From Anarhynchus alexandrinus (Eukaryota; Chordata; Aves; Charadriiformes; Charadriidae), in the NCBI GenBank assembly GCA_008711295.1, contig VUYV01000004.1, positions 8,610,010 through 8,674,009 on the forward strand: a DNA stretch of 64,000 nt, written 5' to 3'. Of this stretch, positions 12,701 through 24,098 are shown in pieces. The notes below the pieces were generated by a model. That model was given only the letters and a program-made list of their open reading frames with translations. It had not been told where the DNA came from and made no database searches. A program made the position numbers and the translations under genes. Position 1 is the first letter of the stretch. Every line of letters starts with the position of its first letter.

Positions 12701-15700
12701 GCGCTTGCCCATTACATTGGGGAAGCAACATGGCAGCATCAGTTGAGTTGCCGGGCTCCAGCTTAGCTCGGCTACCACCTTGCTCCCATCTGAGGAGGCT
12801 CCACGTCCATTTGCTGTTACTGATTTGGCAGCAGGCACTCTCACTTTAGCAGCACGTCCTCCACATTTCTTGCTGCATTCATTCTCCTTCCCTAGCACGT
12901 TTTCTTTTGGGGACTGTCCTAGTTCCTGGGGAAGATGTTCTTATCCTTGGAAGAAGAGCCTGAAAAGGAATCGGGAACAATTCTGGTTGGAAGGGACAGT
13001 TGGAGGTCTCTGCTCCAACTCCTGCTCAAAGCAGATGTCAGAGCTAGCTCAGGCTGCTCGGCCCTTGTCCTGTCACATTTTTGAGCTTCTCCAAAGATAG
13101 AGAGTTTCACAGCTTCACTTGTTCTAGTGTTTGAGCTTGAGCTCCACGTGATTGCTATTTCTCTTATGTCCAGCTGGCAGTTCCTTTGCTGCAACATGTG
13201 CCTGTTGCCTCTTGTGCTTTCACTGTGCACCTATGAGAATGGCTCCGGCTTCTCTATAACCCTTTAGTTAGGTAGTGGAAAAATATATTAATAGAAAAAA
13301 GAAATTAAAAAAAACAAGCATGCTTTTAGAAGCCTTAGTCCTGCCTCCACAAATCCACACTTCCATTGGAGTGCTTTCACAGAGGTGAAACAGGCTGACG
13401 ACTGATGACAGGGTGTGACACTGCTGTTCTGCTCTTCAGGCTCCCGCTGGATTGCTGTACCAGGAGAACTCCGTGGGTATGAAGAAGCCCATAAGCGATA
13501 TGGCCGCTTACCATGGAAAGCCCTGTTTGAACCAACCATCAAGCTCCTTTCAGAGCCACTTACCATTTCCCCAGTTATGGACAAAATGATCCATCACCCA
13601 AACTTCACCAGTCCAGGAAAAAGCCTGTGGTAAGACCCATGAATTAAATTGCAGTGTGAGGACCACTGTTCCCCCAGCTTCAGACTCTTCCTCTGACAGG
13701 CTGATATGAAGCGCAGGCTGCTGCTGTGGCTTCTGCTCAGTAAATACTTGCTATGGAGAGGGAGGGAATAACAGAAGTGTTTTTTTAAATTTTTTTTCTG
13801 TCAGCAATTTTTTTTTTTTTTTTTGTAATTTAGAGTGGCTTGGCAGAGCAAAACTGCCTGCTAAGCACATCTGCTCATGAGGAGGAGCTGGCTGTATGTG
13901 GCCTGCCTCTGCCTGTGTGGAAATCATCCCCTGACAGCAGGGCCCTACAGCAGACACTCATTTGGAGAAGCCCCACTGACCTGACCCAGGGTCAAAGCGT
14001 TAGGTCCCGTGGAGGAAACTTTTTCTGGGGAAAGAGTGCCTGATGCTATTGGTAGCAATCCACTGAGAAGAACTTTTCTCCGTGTAGACTGCAGTGCAGC
14101 ACTGGCTTGGAAAGTATACAACATGCATAAACCAAATCAGCTCTGGGTAGGAAGAGATTTGCACTGGGTACAGAATAAGCACATGCTGTAAACTGGTGGA
14201 TGCTCTTCTTTAACAGCCCGCTGATATGTGATGGTGAAAGGTTTCTGAAGCGTGGAGAGACCTTCAGGTGGCCAGCACTGCAGCGAACACTGAGAACTGT
14301 AGCAGAAAACGGAGCTGCAGCATTTTATGAGGGGCAAATTGGAAAGGCCCTGGTGGAAGACATTAGGAAGGCTGGTAAGTAACAGCTATGGTTAATACTA
14401 ATAGACAGGCCTTTTCCCGGCAATTGGCTGACAGTGAGTGGGTACCAGGTGCCGTGCCATGTGCATGCCACCTGGGGTGATACCTGGCATGGGAAGAAGC
14501 CACCTTTCCCCAGGTCTTATAACTCAGGCCCAGAAGCAGCGCTGAGAGCCACCTACTGCTCTGGCATTCACCCATAGTGCTCATGCACTATGGCCTCTCC
14601 AACTCCCTTAGGCTTTGTGATGTCCTGGGGTTTGGCGGTAGATGACATTGCTGTGCTTGGTGAAAGAAATTTGGAGTATACAGGGACGGTTCTTTCTACA
14701 CCTAGTAGAAGTTAATGTGCTAATGCCAGCTACCCATCTGGTTTTCTGTTGAAGGGTCCAGTATCTCACTGGAGGACCTTCAGGCATACAAAGCAGAGGT
14801 GTCCTCAGCTCTGAACGTTACCCTGAACAATCACACCACAGTGTTTTCTCCTGGACCACCCATGGGAGGTGCTGTGCTCATGTTCATCCTCAAGATACTA
14901 GAAGGTAAATTCCTAAGGGAAAGGGGGCAGCAAAGGTTTGCAAAGAGTATTGCTCTAGAGCAGTAGAAAAGTAATGGGAAGAAACTGGAGTTGGTGAGCC
15001 AGAATGGGCCTGAAAGCAGCCGTGTGACCATGCTATGGAGCAGGATGATGAACTGGCTCATTCTTACAGTGGATCAGCATCACCATAGCTGCTGCAAAGG
15101 CCAAAGGCTACACGATTTTCCCAAGGTTTCAATAGGAATTGAAGTCCCAGCAGAAATTAGTACTTGGTTGCTTCTGTGCCCACTTCATGCTAAACCATAG
15201 GGGAAACTTGATAAGAACTGGGATGGGAAAAGGAGGTTCCTTTTTCCTTTTTTTTTTTTACAATTCTTGAAACAATATTACCTTGGATCTATTAACAAAA
15301 TTATTTCATCCTGCTCCGTAGAGTATAAACTCCATGAAGCGTCACTGGCAACACCCAAGGAGAAGGTGGAAACCTACCATCGCATCGCAGAGGCCCTGAA
15401 GTTTGGCAATATGCTAAAACCCCTTATGAGTGACCCAGCCTTCTCTGAAGCTCAGGTGAGCTGGCATGGTGCATAAGGGCAGCCACAGACACCCACAGCA
15501 CTGACAGCTTCTTCTACACTGCTGCATAGCAGAGGGGAAGCAGGGAAGTCCATTTCCTTCTTTTTTTTTTTGTTTTTTTTTTTTTTTTAAACCTGCATTA
15601 TCACCGGCTTATTTTAGCCTATGTACTAAGCCCTCAAGCAGGCTACCTATTGCCCAGACTATCCTGCCTGCCAACACAATGCTACAGTACCAAGCGATGC

Positions 15701-18700
15701 TATGACAACCTCCTGCTTTGCAGCCATGGAGGGAAAGAAAATACTTAGAACTGCTAGTCAAGAGCAATGCTGCTCAGCTGGCCAAGGCAGAGGCAGGATT
15801 CCGTCATTTACTTTGTCTGCAGTTTCTGTTCAGCTGTAGACTGGCTCTCACTTGCCTGATAAAGGATGTGCGCATGCCTATGCCTATGCTGAAGTGCCCG
15901 AGCTTGTTTCATTTTCTGTGATGAGCGTGGCCTGGGGCTTCAGGCTGGGCCGAATGCTGCCAATGCAGGTCCCCAAGCTCTGAACATTGGGCTTGAAATC
16001 CCCCAGGGTTCCTTGTGCCCAAAGACATGCCTGTGCCTTGTTCTCTGTGCTCAGTGTCCTTGCTATGATTACAGGTGCCTGTGGGGACTGTGCTGTCTGA
16101 CAAGATTGCTGAGCTTGTCAGACACCGAATAGATGCTCGTGGTGACCATCCACTCAACCATTACAACTTGTTGGAGGCCGTCAACAACCACAGATACAAA
16201 AGTAAGGGCACGAGCCACATCTCTGTGCTCGCTGCAGATGGCAGTGCCGTGTCCGCCACCAGCACCATCAACTACCCGTGAGTAGCCAAGGCGTTGGTAA
16301 TTGAGTCACACAGGCCATGCATCAGGTTCACAGGGTACCTACAAGGGCTGTTTACCGGAAATGCAAAACCCTTGGGCTTCACTGATTTAGGCAGTCTCTT
16401 AGTCCTGAATGCCTTTTTCATGTGACAGCAAATGTCTTTGAGTATCAGCTCAAAGGAACATCGCAACTCGCAAAAATGTAACAACTTGCTGAGCTCTTTT
16501 GAGTTTCTGTGGGTTGGGTAAATTCCCACTATCAGTGCTAACAGGGAGCATATCTCTGGCTCCAGCACAGCACCACAAAGAGATTTTGGACACGGGCTGG
16601 GAGGAGACAGAGGTTACCCACAGAGTGCCATGTTCAGTTCATGTCACCCACAGCAGAAGAGCACTGGGCACTGAAAGGCTACTTCTTTCCCCTTTGCAGG
16701 TTTGGCTCCTTTGTCTATTCTAACCAAACTGGGATCATTTTAAATAACGAACTCGCTGATTTCTGCATAACAAACAGAAGCATTAAACCAGGTGAGTATT
16801 CTCACCCTCAAAATAAAACACAGGGCCAGGTGGTGGATATGCAGGCCATGTACAAGTGGGCAGGGACTACATGTAAACTGCAGGTACTCTTTCCTTTGCT
16901 AGGTCTGGATGAGAGCGAGTTTGTGTTAGACTAACGGAGGATAAAGCCCTGTAGCGTGTCTTGCCTACTCACATATGCCCTTGCATGGAAACATGGGAGT
17001 TTTGGTTTCTGACCAGGGAAAACGGAGATTAAAAAAAAAGCACTGAAGCGGATTGATAGGGAGGGGAGGGAAAAAGCGAAGAAACTACTGCTGCACACTC
17101 AGTAATGCTACAGGCTGTAACACAGCAGTGTTGATGCAGACATTGCTCTGCGAAATAAGCTATCCCTGATGCAATCTTCCTTGGGTCTGCCATGAGAGAA
17201 GACATCAGTACTGCGATGGCAAGATTGCTGAGATTGCTGCTAATGGTTCCTCAGCTGGGTTGAAAGAGCTGCAGCAAGTCCTGAATGCGTATAGGATGCC
17301 CTGCACCAAGAGATGATTCCTATTTAGCCTGTGCCGTAAAGGTCCAGTTTCTCGTGACATGGGGTCTCAGCACAAGAAAGCTAGTTTTTTTCTGGAAGAC
17401 TTGAGCTTCTTGAGAAATAAGCAGCTGCTTGGTTTTCCATGGGGAATGCAAGAAGGGTGAGGTAGATAAACTTGTGTGTACCTCCAACCCCCTTAAAAGC
17501 CACACGAGAGGAATAACACCCTCTGTCTCTGCTCTAGGAGAGAAGCCTCCCTCAGCAATGGTGCCTTCCATTCTCATCTCCAAGACAGGAGACATGCTGG
17601 TGATCGGAGGAGCAGGTGGGGCCTGGATTATCAGTGCTACTGCTATGGTAAGTGAACAAGTACCACACAGTAACGCCTTCCACTGAGCAAGGGGAGCACA
17701 CAGTGTCCTGAACAAAAGGAATTACTTTGCTGCTGCTAGTACTGCTATATGGAAGTCAGCAGTGAAGAGGGGCTGCTGCAGACTGAGTCTATCCTCACCT
17801 TCTTGCTTCTAGCATTTCTGTGGCAAGGGCAGGGGGGAGCTTCAGCTGTGCTGTTGAATTGCACTTCCACCAGGAGGGACCAGGAATGGAAGAGGTGGGA
17901 GAACTCACAGCAGTTGCCAGTTCTTTCAGCCCTCCCCAGAGTTCCAGCCACAGTCAGTCCCACCTGCTCTTTCTACTCCGCTCTCCTCAGGTCTTGACTC
18001 CTTGGTGCTTTGTTTTATTTGCAATTTAGAAGTCACTAAAGGCTCAATTCTTTTTTGAAAGGGAAAGTTAAAATAATTAAATAGCAAGTTAATGAAGTTA
18101 CTAGGAAGAGAGGCATTGCCCAAAACCTTGGCGCCCCGAAAATAAACCGATAAGCTACATGATGGAAAGAACAAGAAAAACAGTAAATTGCCACCACACA
18201 TACATACAGAGAAACAAATCTTAATGAAAAAGAGCTTGCTGAAGCATGAAGTCTAACAAACATCTTGTTCAGCAATCAAGAAATAAAAGCAGATAAGGCC
18301 ACAACAGGAAAAAGATTTTTTTTTTTCAACTGGAGAGAAGCATGGGAAGGAGTCCATGCTAGGACCTGATCTGAAAACAGAACGAACAACCATCAATAGA
18401 AAGATACAAGATCCAATCAGGAGCTATTGAATTCAAGGACACCACTTGGGTTCAGGGAAGGCATTCAGGGAAGTATCATTGTGTGCTCACCCTGTTCTTA
18501 TGCTTGTCCTGAGCATCTGCTCTTGGTCACCGTGAAGACAGGAGACCAGGCTAGTAGGACTTCTGGTCTGACTCAGTGCAGCCTCTCTACAGCCCAGGTT
18601 TGCACCATCGCGCAGGCAGGATTTACAGTAGACCTGGTCTGACTTTACACAGTGCAGAGGATGGCACCATGTGACTCGGGTTCTTATTTGGTATCTCCAG

Positions 18701-19219
18701 TCAGTCAGTCAGTGTGGGATTTGTTTCGTTGCAGGCGATTATAAACAAGCTGTGGCTTGGCTATGACTTGGAACATGCCATTTCCGCTCCCATCATGCAT
18801 ACTGAAGGTGACCGTATCCTGTTTGAGAAACATTTTAGCGAGGTGAGTGGCCTCGCTTGGATCTTCTTGTCTTCTCCTTTTGGTGAGAAGGAGATTGCTT
18901 CTGCAACTCCCCTGAATAATCTGCATTTTGCTTCTAGCTAACTGCCTTCTTGCTTAAATCTCACTTTCTCAACCTGACCACACATGCACATCTTTCATTT
19001 TCACACCTGGCAATGCTAAGACCTCAGGCCCCTGCCCCATTCACTCCATTTCTTCTTCTCTCCCCTCTACAGGAGGTTAGGAGCGGCCTGCTGGGAAGAG
19101 GACATAAAGAAAAGAAACCTGAATTTGCAATGAATGTTGTGCAGGGAATTTCCAAGGAAGGAAAATGCATCTCTGCTTACTCTGATAAAAGGAAGCTGGG
19201 GAAGTCAGCTGGATATTAG
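9575..19219 (+). CDS. GGT5: GGT5, gamma-glutamyltransferase 5 (coding exons 2-12; exon 1 not seen)
   Basis: Eleven exons join in one open frame of 503 codons plus stop (1513 nt, beginning with the last base of a codon): 9575-9705, 12229-12318, 13440-13629, 14217-14374, 14755-14904, 15322-15455, 16075-16277, 16700-16791, 17538-17647, 18735-18842, 19073-19219. All introns are GT-AG. The product is an N-terminal-nucleophile ectoenzyme that autocleaves into two subunits and removes gamma-glutamyl groups from glutathione conjugates; mammalian GGT5 converts leukotriene C4 to D4. Visible landmarks are the substrate-binding Arg in NARET, the Gly-Thr cleavage site with catalytic Thr (codon 16210-16212) in GTSH, the STIN motif, Glu and Asp in NNELADF, and a GGAGG loop. 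The VVQ...SDKRK...SAGY end is GGT5-like and differs from GGT1. Two oddities are an Ala where the family has the second active-site Ser, and a short loop before it. The membrane anchor exon is missing from the view. Orthology rests on recalled mammalian GGT5. Confidence 0.95.
11055..11065. repeat. Poly(G) run of 11
   Basis: A GGGAG followed by 11 G residues inside GGT5 intron 2, about 100 bp upstream of the CR1 fragment. Confidence 0.9.
11157..12040 (+). mobile_element. CR1 LINE fragment, 3' part of ORF2 plus 3' tail
   Basis: The translated fragments match the reverse transcriptase C-terminal part of bird CR1 elements: an [11 protein letters not shown] segment (the usual FADD box has D changed to N), then the LEYCVGFW and [20 protein letters not shown] region, then [11 protein letters not shown] near the end. 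The frame shifts twice (around 11300 and 11736), so it is dead. The 3' end carries two ATTCTATG units at about 12023-12040, typical of CR1. It lies in GGT5 intron 2 in the same orientation as the gene and is severely 5' truncated, which is normal for CR1. Confidence 0.95.
12229..12318 (+). CDS. GGT5: GGT5 coding exon 3
   Basis: Follows a CTTTCTAG acceptor and ends before GTAAGG. It encodes [14 protein letters not shown]; the Arg of NARET matches human GGT1 Arg107, which binds the substrate alpha-carboxylate. Its length (90 bp) is identical to GGT1 exon 3. Confidence 0.95.
13440..13629 (+). CDS. GGT5: GGT5 coding exon 4
   Basis: Encodes the family signature [20 protein letters not shown] followed by the FEPTIKLL helix. 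Acceptor CTCTTCAG, donor GTAAGA. It contains a possible N-glycosylation site (NFT). It is 190 bp against 193 bp in GGT1. The last two bases (TG) join the first base of exon 5 to give Cys. Confidence 0.96.
13808..13824. repeat. Poly(T) tract
   Basis: A 17-base T run in GGT5 intron 4, preceded by shorter T runs. Confidence 0.9.
14217..14374 (+). CDS. GGT5: GGT5 coding exon 5
   Basis: Follows TTTAACAG and ends before GTAAGT. It encodes a segment with [23 protein letters not shown] and IGKALVEDI, matching the large-subunit helices of the family. It is 158 bp, identical to GGT1 exon 5. Confidence 0.95.
14755..14904 (+). CDS. GGT5: GGT5 coding exon 6
   Basis: Encodes [13 protein letters not shown], then [19 protein letters not shown], the conserved P-P/L-S/G-G strand-helix unit. 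It has possible N-glycosylation sites (NVT, NHT). It is 150 bp, identical to GGT1 exon 6; donor GTAAAT. Confidence 0.95.
15322..15455 (+). CDS. GGT5: GGT5 coding exon 7
   Basis: Acceptor CCGTAG, donor GTGAGC. It encodes [19 protein letters not shown], matching the [15 protein letters not shown] helix in the neighbouring GGT1, then DPAFSEAQ. It is 134 bp against 137 bp in GGT1. Confidence 0.95.
15561..15588. repeat. Poly(T) tract
   Basis: 27 T residues with a single G interruption, in GGT5 intron 7, about 100 bp after the exon 7 donor. Confidence 0.9.
16075..16277 (+). CDS. GGT5: GGT5 coding exon 8, with autocleavage site and catalytic Thr
   Basis: Encodes the end of the large subunit and the start of the small subunit. 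Cleavage is predicted between Gly (16207-16209) and Thr (16210-16212) in [23 protein letters not shown] follows, holding the Thr and Asn of STIN that contact the nucleophile and substrate in human GGT1. The donor is GTGAGT inside the Pro codon. It is 203 bp, five codons longer than GGT1 exon 8; the extra residues lie before the cleavage site. Confidence 0.97.
16700..16791 (+). CDS. GGT5: GGT5 coding exon 9 (short)
   Basis: Encodes [20 protein letters not shown], then [10 protein letters not shown]. The Glu and Asp of NNELAD match human GGT1 Glu420 and Asp423, which hold the substrate amino group. It is only 92 bp against 128 bp in GGT1, so the loop between the Asp and the active-site serine motif is about 11 residues shorter. 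Donor GTGAGT. Confidence 0.95.
17538..17647 (+). CDS. GGT5: GGT5 coding exon 10, active-site SA motif
   Basis: Encodes [18 protein letters not shown], then a VIGGAGG loop. In human GGT1 this position reads SSM (Ser451-Ser452, contacting the gamma-glutamyl group); here the second Ser is Ala (GCA, 17555-17557). The GGAGG glycines of the oxyanion hole are kept. Acceptor CTCTAG, donor GTAAGT. Confidence 0.95.
18735..18842 (+). CDS. GGT5: GGT5 coding exon 11
   Basis: Encodes [20 protein letters not shown], then [15 protein letters not shown]. The LWLGYDL and AP-x-x-H motifs match the small subunit of the family. It is 108 bp against 114 bp in GGT1; acceptor GTTGCAG, donor GTGAGT. Confidence 0.96.
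19073..19219 (+). CDS. GGT5: GGT5 coding exon 12, C-terminus and stop
   Basis: Encodes [18 protein letters not shown], then [12 protein letters not shown] and [12 protein letters not shown], ending in TAG at 19217-19219. The C-terminal SD-x-RK-x-G-x-x-AGY is the family terminus; VVQ...EG-x-C is shared with mammalian GGT5 rather than GGT1. It is 147 bp against 144 bp in GGT1. Confidence 0.96.
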   Translation, partial: EVRSGLLGRGHKEKKPEFAMNVVQGISKEGKCISAYSDKRKLGKSAGY

Positions 19220-22200
19220 CATGAAATGCCATCACAACTCACAAACACAGGAGATGACTAGATTCAGAATATGCTTTGGCTTGGACATGCCAATATTGCC
19301 TGTTCCCATCAGGATGGCTCCTAGAGAATGGGCAAAATTTGGGATTACACCTAATTCCAGTAGACTGCAAGTCACCCTCAGGCAATACAAGGACAGGTCA
19401 GCCAGCCTTGTTTAGAGCTACACCCTCCATTACTTATGTGATATACATAAAAACATATGTCTTAAGCACATCAGCTATTCAGAATAAGAGAATACAAAGT
19501 GGGAAAGGAAAATTGGTCTGAAACCAACTGTGAAATGACCCAGGTTTATCTTCCATTCCTGCTGGAGAGTCTCAGCTAAGAGCAGAATTGGTTTATTTCA
19601 GGCTTACTATTACTGGGGCTCAGCAATGTGAAATAAGTAACTATTTTGGTTATGAGGATTACAAAAAGTGCCTGTAGGGTCAGGATTTTAAAATCTTAAG
19701 CATCCAGACTTAGAGGGTGGGTTTGGAGAGGGAAGAGAACAAAACTCCACGCTCCCCCTTTTGTTTTTCCCTTCCAAAGAAGCCCTACTTTTCCCCAAGG
19801 TGGCACATGAAATCAGTTCACCATAGCACAAATCTGCTGCTCTACTACTCTCTGCCTTGGGGATGGCAAAGGAGTAACGGCACTGAAGCTTCCTTCATCC
19901 CTGCACACTGGTGACTTTGAGAATAACCTCCTATGAGGCGACGTGAATTCCCTGCTCCTGGGATGGACAGGCTTCAGCTTAGTTCCCTGGGGGCACCTCT
20001 CCCCGTGGCGAGAGGAGTCCCAATCTGTGCCAGTTCTCCCTCCTCAATGCCAGCAGAAGATAAGTCGTTTGGGAAGGCAGGCGAGGATTGCAGTGGAAGA
20101 CGTGTTGATTTTGGAAGCTTTATAACTTTCTTCAAAATGCAAAGGATATGTGATCAGAAGGCTTCATTTGTAGCCATGAGCTCAGCCTGGCCAGGCAAAC
20201 ACCAGGACTGCTAAGAAGTGATGCAGCACTATCAGGCATTAGCAGAATACTTTTCTCCCATAGCCTAAGGACGTGCTCCAACTCCCTGTTTACCACAACT
20301 AGTCTCTAGTGTTCCCTTAAGGTCACAAGGAAGAAATTGTAGGACTACGTAAGAACTATCACAGAGAGAAAACTTCTAGAGGAGAGACCTGAACTCATGC
20401 ACCTGGATGGAAAAGGTCTTTTGCAGTTACTCCATAACCTTGCCCTGCTCAAAATAGCCAAGAGAATCAAACACTTAAGAAAAAAAAACAACCAAAACCC
20501 AAAACCCCAAAGCTCTTCTCAAATACTCAAGGGCAAGTTCCTATGATCCCCAACAACTCCATTTTCTGAAAGCTTATGAGCCATACTTCCCTATGGGCAC
20601 AGACAGGATTATGTGTTTCTGAAAGTGAAGCCAAACCAGAGCAAGGCACTAGCAGAGCCCTCCCCTTCACATGTGTTCCTACCTCACACACAGCCCATGG
20701 TATTCCTAGTACACAAACAAATAAAATCCCTCTGTAAACACCATAACAAGTATTTGAGCACATGCTATTAAAAAAACAAACCAAAACAAGGCCATCCACA
20801 CACACCCTTGCAAACAAGGCTAGATAAGTTTTAAGTCTACATTCTTACCCATGAAGTCTGTCCAATAAAGCCACCAATTTGTTGAAATCTCAGCCTTCAC
20901 TTGCATTTTAACGATGGTCTGAGTGAAGCTGACTAGAGCCAGACATGTGTTTTCCTTCAGAAATTGTGCACTAAGGACTATAGTATGACCACAGCTGTAT
21001 CAGAGCTTAATGAAGAAGTATTCCTAAGTTACCAGATCATAACCGCAAGTACTTAATCATGTATCTGGAAGACAAGTAACTTATGTGTAAAGCCAGCTCC
21101 ATGCACTGCTCCCCTCCTTCCTCATCAATGTGGAATTTATCTTAAATCCCCTAGTTCAGGAAGGACTACTGTTTGCTTCGTCAGAGCTGCTTACTCAAGC
21201 CATAGAAGTGGCACAGCGCCCTGTTAGCATTACAGTACTGCTGAATGGGAACAGAGAAAGGGAACAGGCCTAAAGTTTGGTGGGGGACAGTATTTGTATT
21301 CATTTGGAAAGGGTTACATTGGAGTTTTTTGGTAGTCATATTCAACCTACATAATTTGCTGACGTTTTCTACTTTCATTAACTCCCTTACCTCAGCTACC
21401 AGTTCCTGGGTGCATTGGTTCTAGTGTCAGAAATAACATCCCAACTGCAGAGTTGTCGCAGGGAAGCACTTCTGGGCACCAGATGCCATCTGCAGCTCCC
21501 ATTTCGGGACCAGACAGACCAGATGCTGGCTTTAGCAAGATCTGTAGTTATTTCTAGCAAGGCCAACTGAGCTCAGAGTTTACAAAATGCAACCAAAAAT
21601 GGCACTGGCTGGAGGCAGGGAGAGCAGTTCTTGCTTCCCTTTTAGGCTTCAGGGCAGCCTTCAGCAGTGCCCCGGGCCATACTCCATCGTGTTTCAGTAG
21701 CAGAAAAAACAAGTCACCAAGTAACTAAGCCTCAAATTACCTTCGCTTCTGACCTACCTTAGGGTAAAGCACACCTCAGTAATCCAGCCTATCACCTTCC
21801 CAGTGCAGCAGTATCACAGCTACTTACCATCACGAAGACACGGGAATATTATCTGTAGTCCAGCGCTCACTGCAATTTAACTACTTTACTATTAACATTG
21901 AAACTGAGCCAATTAAGCAGTTTTAAAACCATCACAGCTCTAATTTGCAAGACAGAAAGGAACGAGAGTGCAGATCTCTCACTGCGGCAGAGACTTTCAG
22001 TCCTGTAGTCCTCACTAGCAAAACATCTGGTGAAGCTGAGGGGTTGTACCTCCCTTAGCATCTCTGTTCTTGCCCTGCCACTGCCTCAACACTGCTGAAA
22101 TTTGCTTGGGTCAAGAGCCTCCCAGTTTGATCCCTCCCCGTTCATGCTTATGCCAACAGGAGAGCATTATTTTTGTACTTAGTCAACTTATGTGGACTTT

Positions 22201-22260
22201 TAAAGCATCATTGTACAGAGACTGCTCTATTTTCTAATGAAATCTTTAAATTATATTTTT

Positions 22261-22266
22261 AATAAA
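22261..22266 (+). terminator. GGT5: Candidate poly(A) signal for GGT5
   Basis: A canonical AATAAA followed by a GTGTTTTT stretch, in the sense orientation about 3.0 kb after the GGT5 stop. A weaker alternative AATAAA occurs near 20719. Which one is used is not known. Confidence 0.45.
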
Positions 22267-24088
22267 GTGTTTTTAAACCTGTCTGGGAACTTCTGCTCTA
22301 AAACTGTTGCCTAGCCTAACACACAAGCAGTTGTTTGAGAGAGGACTTTCAAGCAGGTGTTTCCAGCAGTAACAGTTGTTCATTCTGGAGACTCAATACG
22401 CTGCTGGAGAAACTGAAGAAGTGTGCAGAAGACTGCATATGCCACTTGTCTCTCACAGCTTGGTTTTGGCACTTCCCTGTAGCCCTTCCAGAGCCTGGGC
22501 GGTTGCCAAACAAAAATTGTGGTAATGTTAGACTGAAGAATGGGGTAAAGAGGTGAACTCCCCAGTTCATGATCTGGATTGCCTTTTAACAGTACAGCTC
22601 CCTTTCATATCAGCTGGAATCAGTCACGGCAACACGTCCTGTTCTCCATACCCTGCATTGTGTTTTTAGCCGTGGCAAAATCTGAGCTTTCCATAAGGGA
22701 AGTTTTGTAACATAGGTTATAAATAATAGGGGAGTTTTCTGCCTAGCTAGAAGAAATACAGGAACATAACTAAGGCTGCTGTATCACGAACTGCTAGAAC
22801 CACCCAGCAGCAGTTTCAGAAAGCGTGTTTGCCCAACAGTCATTTCCCAGAAATCAGTTACCTTCCAGTTTCAGAGCACAAGCTTTCTCTGTTGTAGTTC
22901 AGACTAACTATAGTGACTGTAAAGGTTTCCATAAGCTTATTTTGCTGTGCAATAATTTTGTTTATTTCTCAGATCACACTTGGCCAAAAAAGAGCTCAGC
23001 TAGTCCTAAGTCCAAAGGGCCAGGTATTTTCAACAAATAGCCGCTGATGATATTCCATACACAAACTTGTATCAAAGCTTCCTAAAATGGCCTGCAGACT
23101 GGATTTAAACAGCAGCCTGCCACTCAGGGGCATCTATTGTGGAACTAAAAGAAGTAGAAAAGTCAAAGTCTCAGTTCAGCGATAAAAGGATACAGGTTTG
23201 GCCCAAAACCCATCTCATTCTTAAAGGAGCACAATGACTCTAGGTTATTTGAAATCAGTGCCTTAGCTGCACCTAACACATCATCATCAGTAACAGCTCA
23301 AGAAAAAGGAGCCCAGAGCACATCCCAGGCAACTTTTGGTAAAAGCAACTTACATAGTGGAAGTGATATAAGCAGATATACACATCAAAGTCGTGACTCT
23401 GATTTAAGCGTGATATAGCTACCACTTTATTCCTGGAAACTAGACCCTCCTCCATTCTAGAAACTACTGGGAAAGAGAGGATGCTTGATGCCTAAAATTT
23501 CAGTCTTTCATTTTCTCTTCAATGCATTCTGTATTTTAAGGTTCTTAGAAACTGACAGGAAGTTTCAACAAGCCAAATAGATGAGTTCAGTTACTGTTAC
23601 TTGTGTTTCAAGGATTTCATAAACATCCCTAGAGCTTGACAACATCCTGGAACATTCAGTTTTGGTCTTAGACTAAGTTTATCTGATGTGATGTATTAGT
23701 CCGTGCTGGTAGGCGAACACCAAAACCCCCTCACACGCATAGGTACACGCACTCTTAGCTGTTCCATATCAGATAGAGATTTCTGACAGGTCATTAATTG
23801 TCTGATTAATGGTAACTTACCTTCAAACAAGAGTAGCTGTAGTGTGCCCTTTTTTAGAGGTTTCATTTCCTCAGACTCTGGTATTTCAGGCCTGCAGTAT
23901 GATGTGGTAAAAAGCAAGTTGGAGAAAACGAAGCTTGTTTTGGTTATTTAACTATTTTTTCTTTTTACTCATAGCTTCAAAGGAGCGAAGAAAAGAGAAA
24001 AATCTCAGGAGAGTTTCTTTCAGGCAGCCTCTCACCATCCCTTTTTGCAGTAGCAACTGTGCAGGCAAGAAAAATGTGTGACTCCATA

Positions 24089-24098
24089 TTTATTTATT
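24089..24098 (-). terminator. GGT1: Candidate overlapping poly(A) signals for GGT1
   Basis: On the minus strand this reads AATAAATAAA, two overlapping AATAAA hexamers about 690 bp after the GGT1 stop, followed by a T-rich stretch. The position and strand suit a GGT1 3' UTR end. Confidence 0.5.

Noticed and set aside
18702..18715. Short CAGT tandem repeat just before GGT5 exon 11
   Set aside because: About three and a half units only; trivial simple sequence within the intron.
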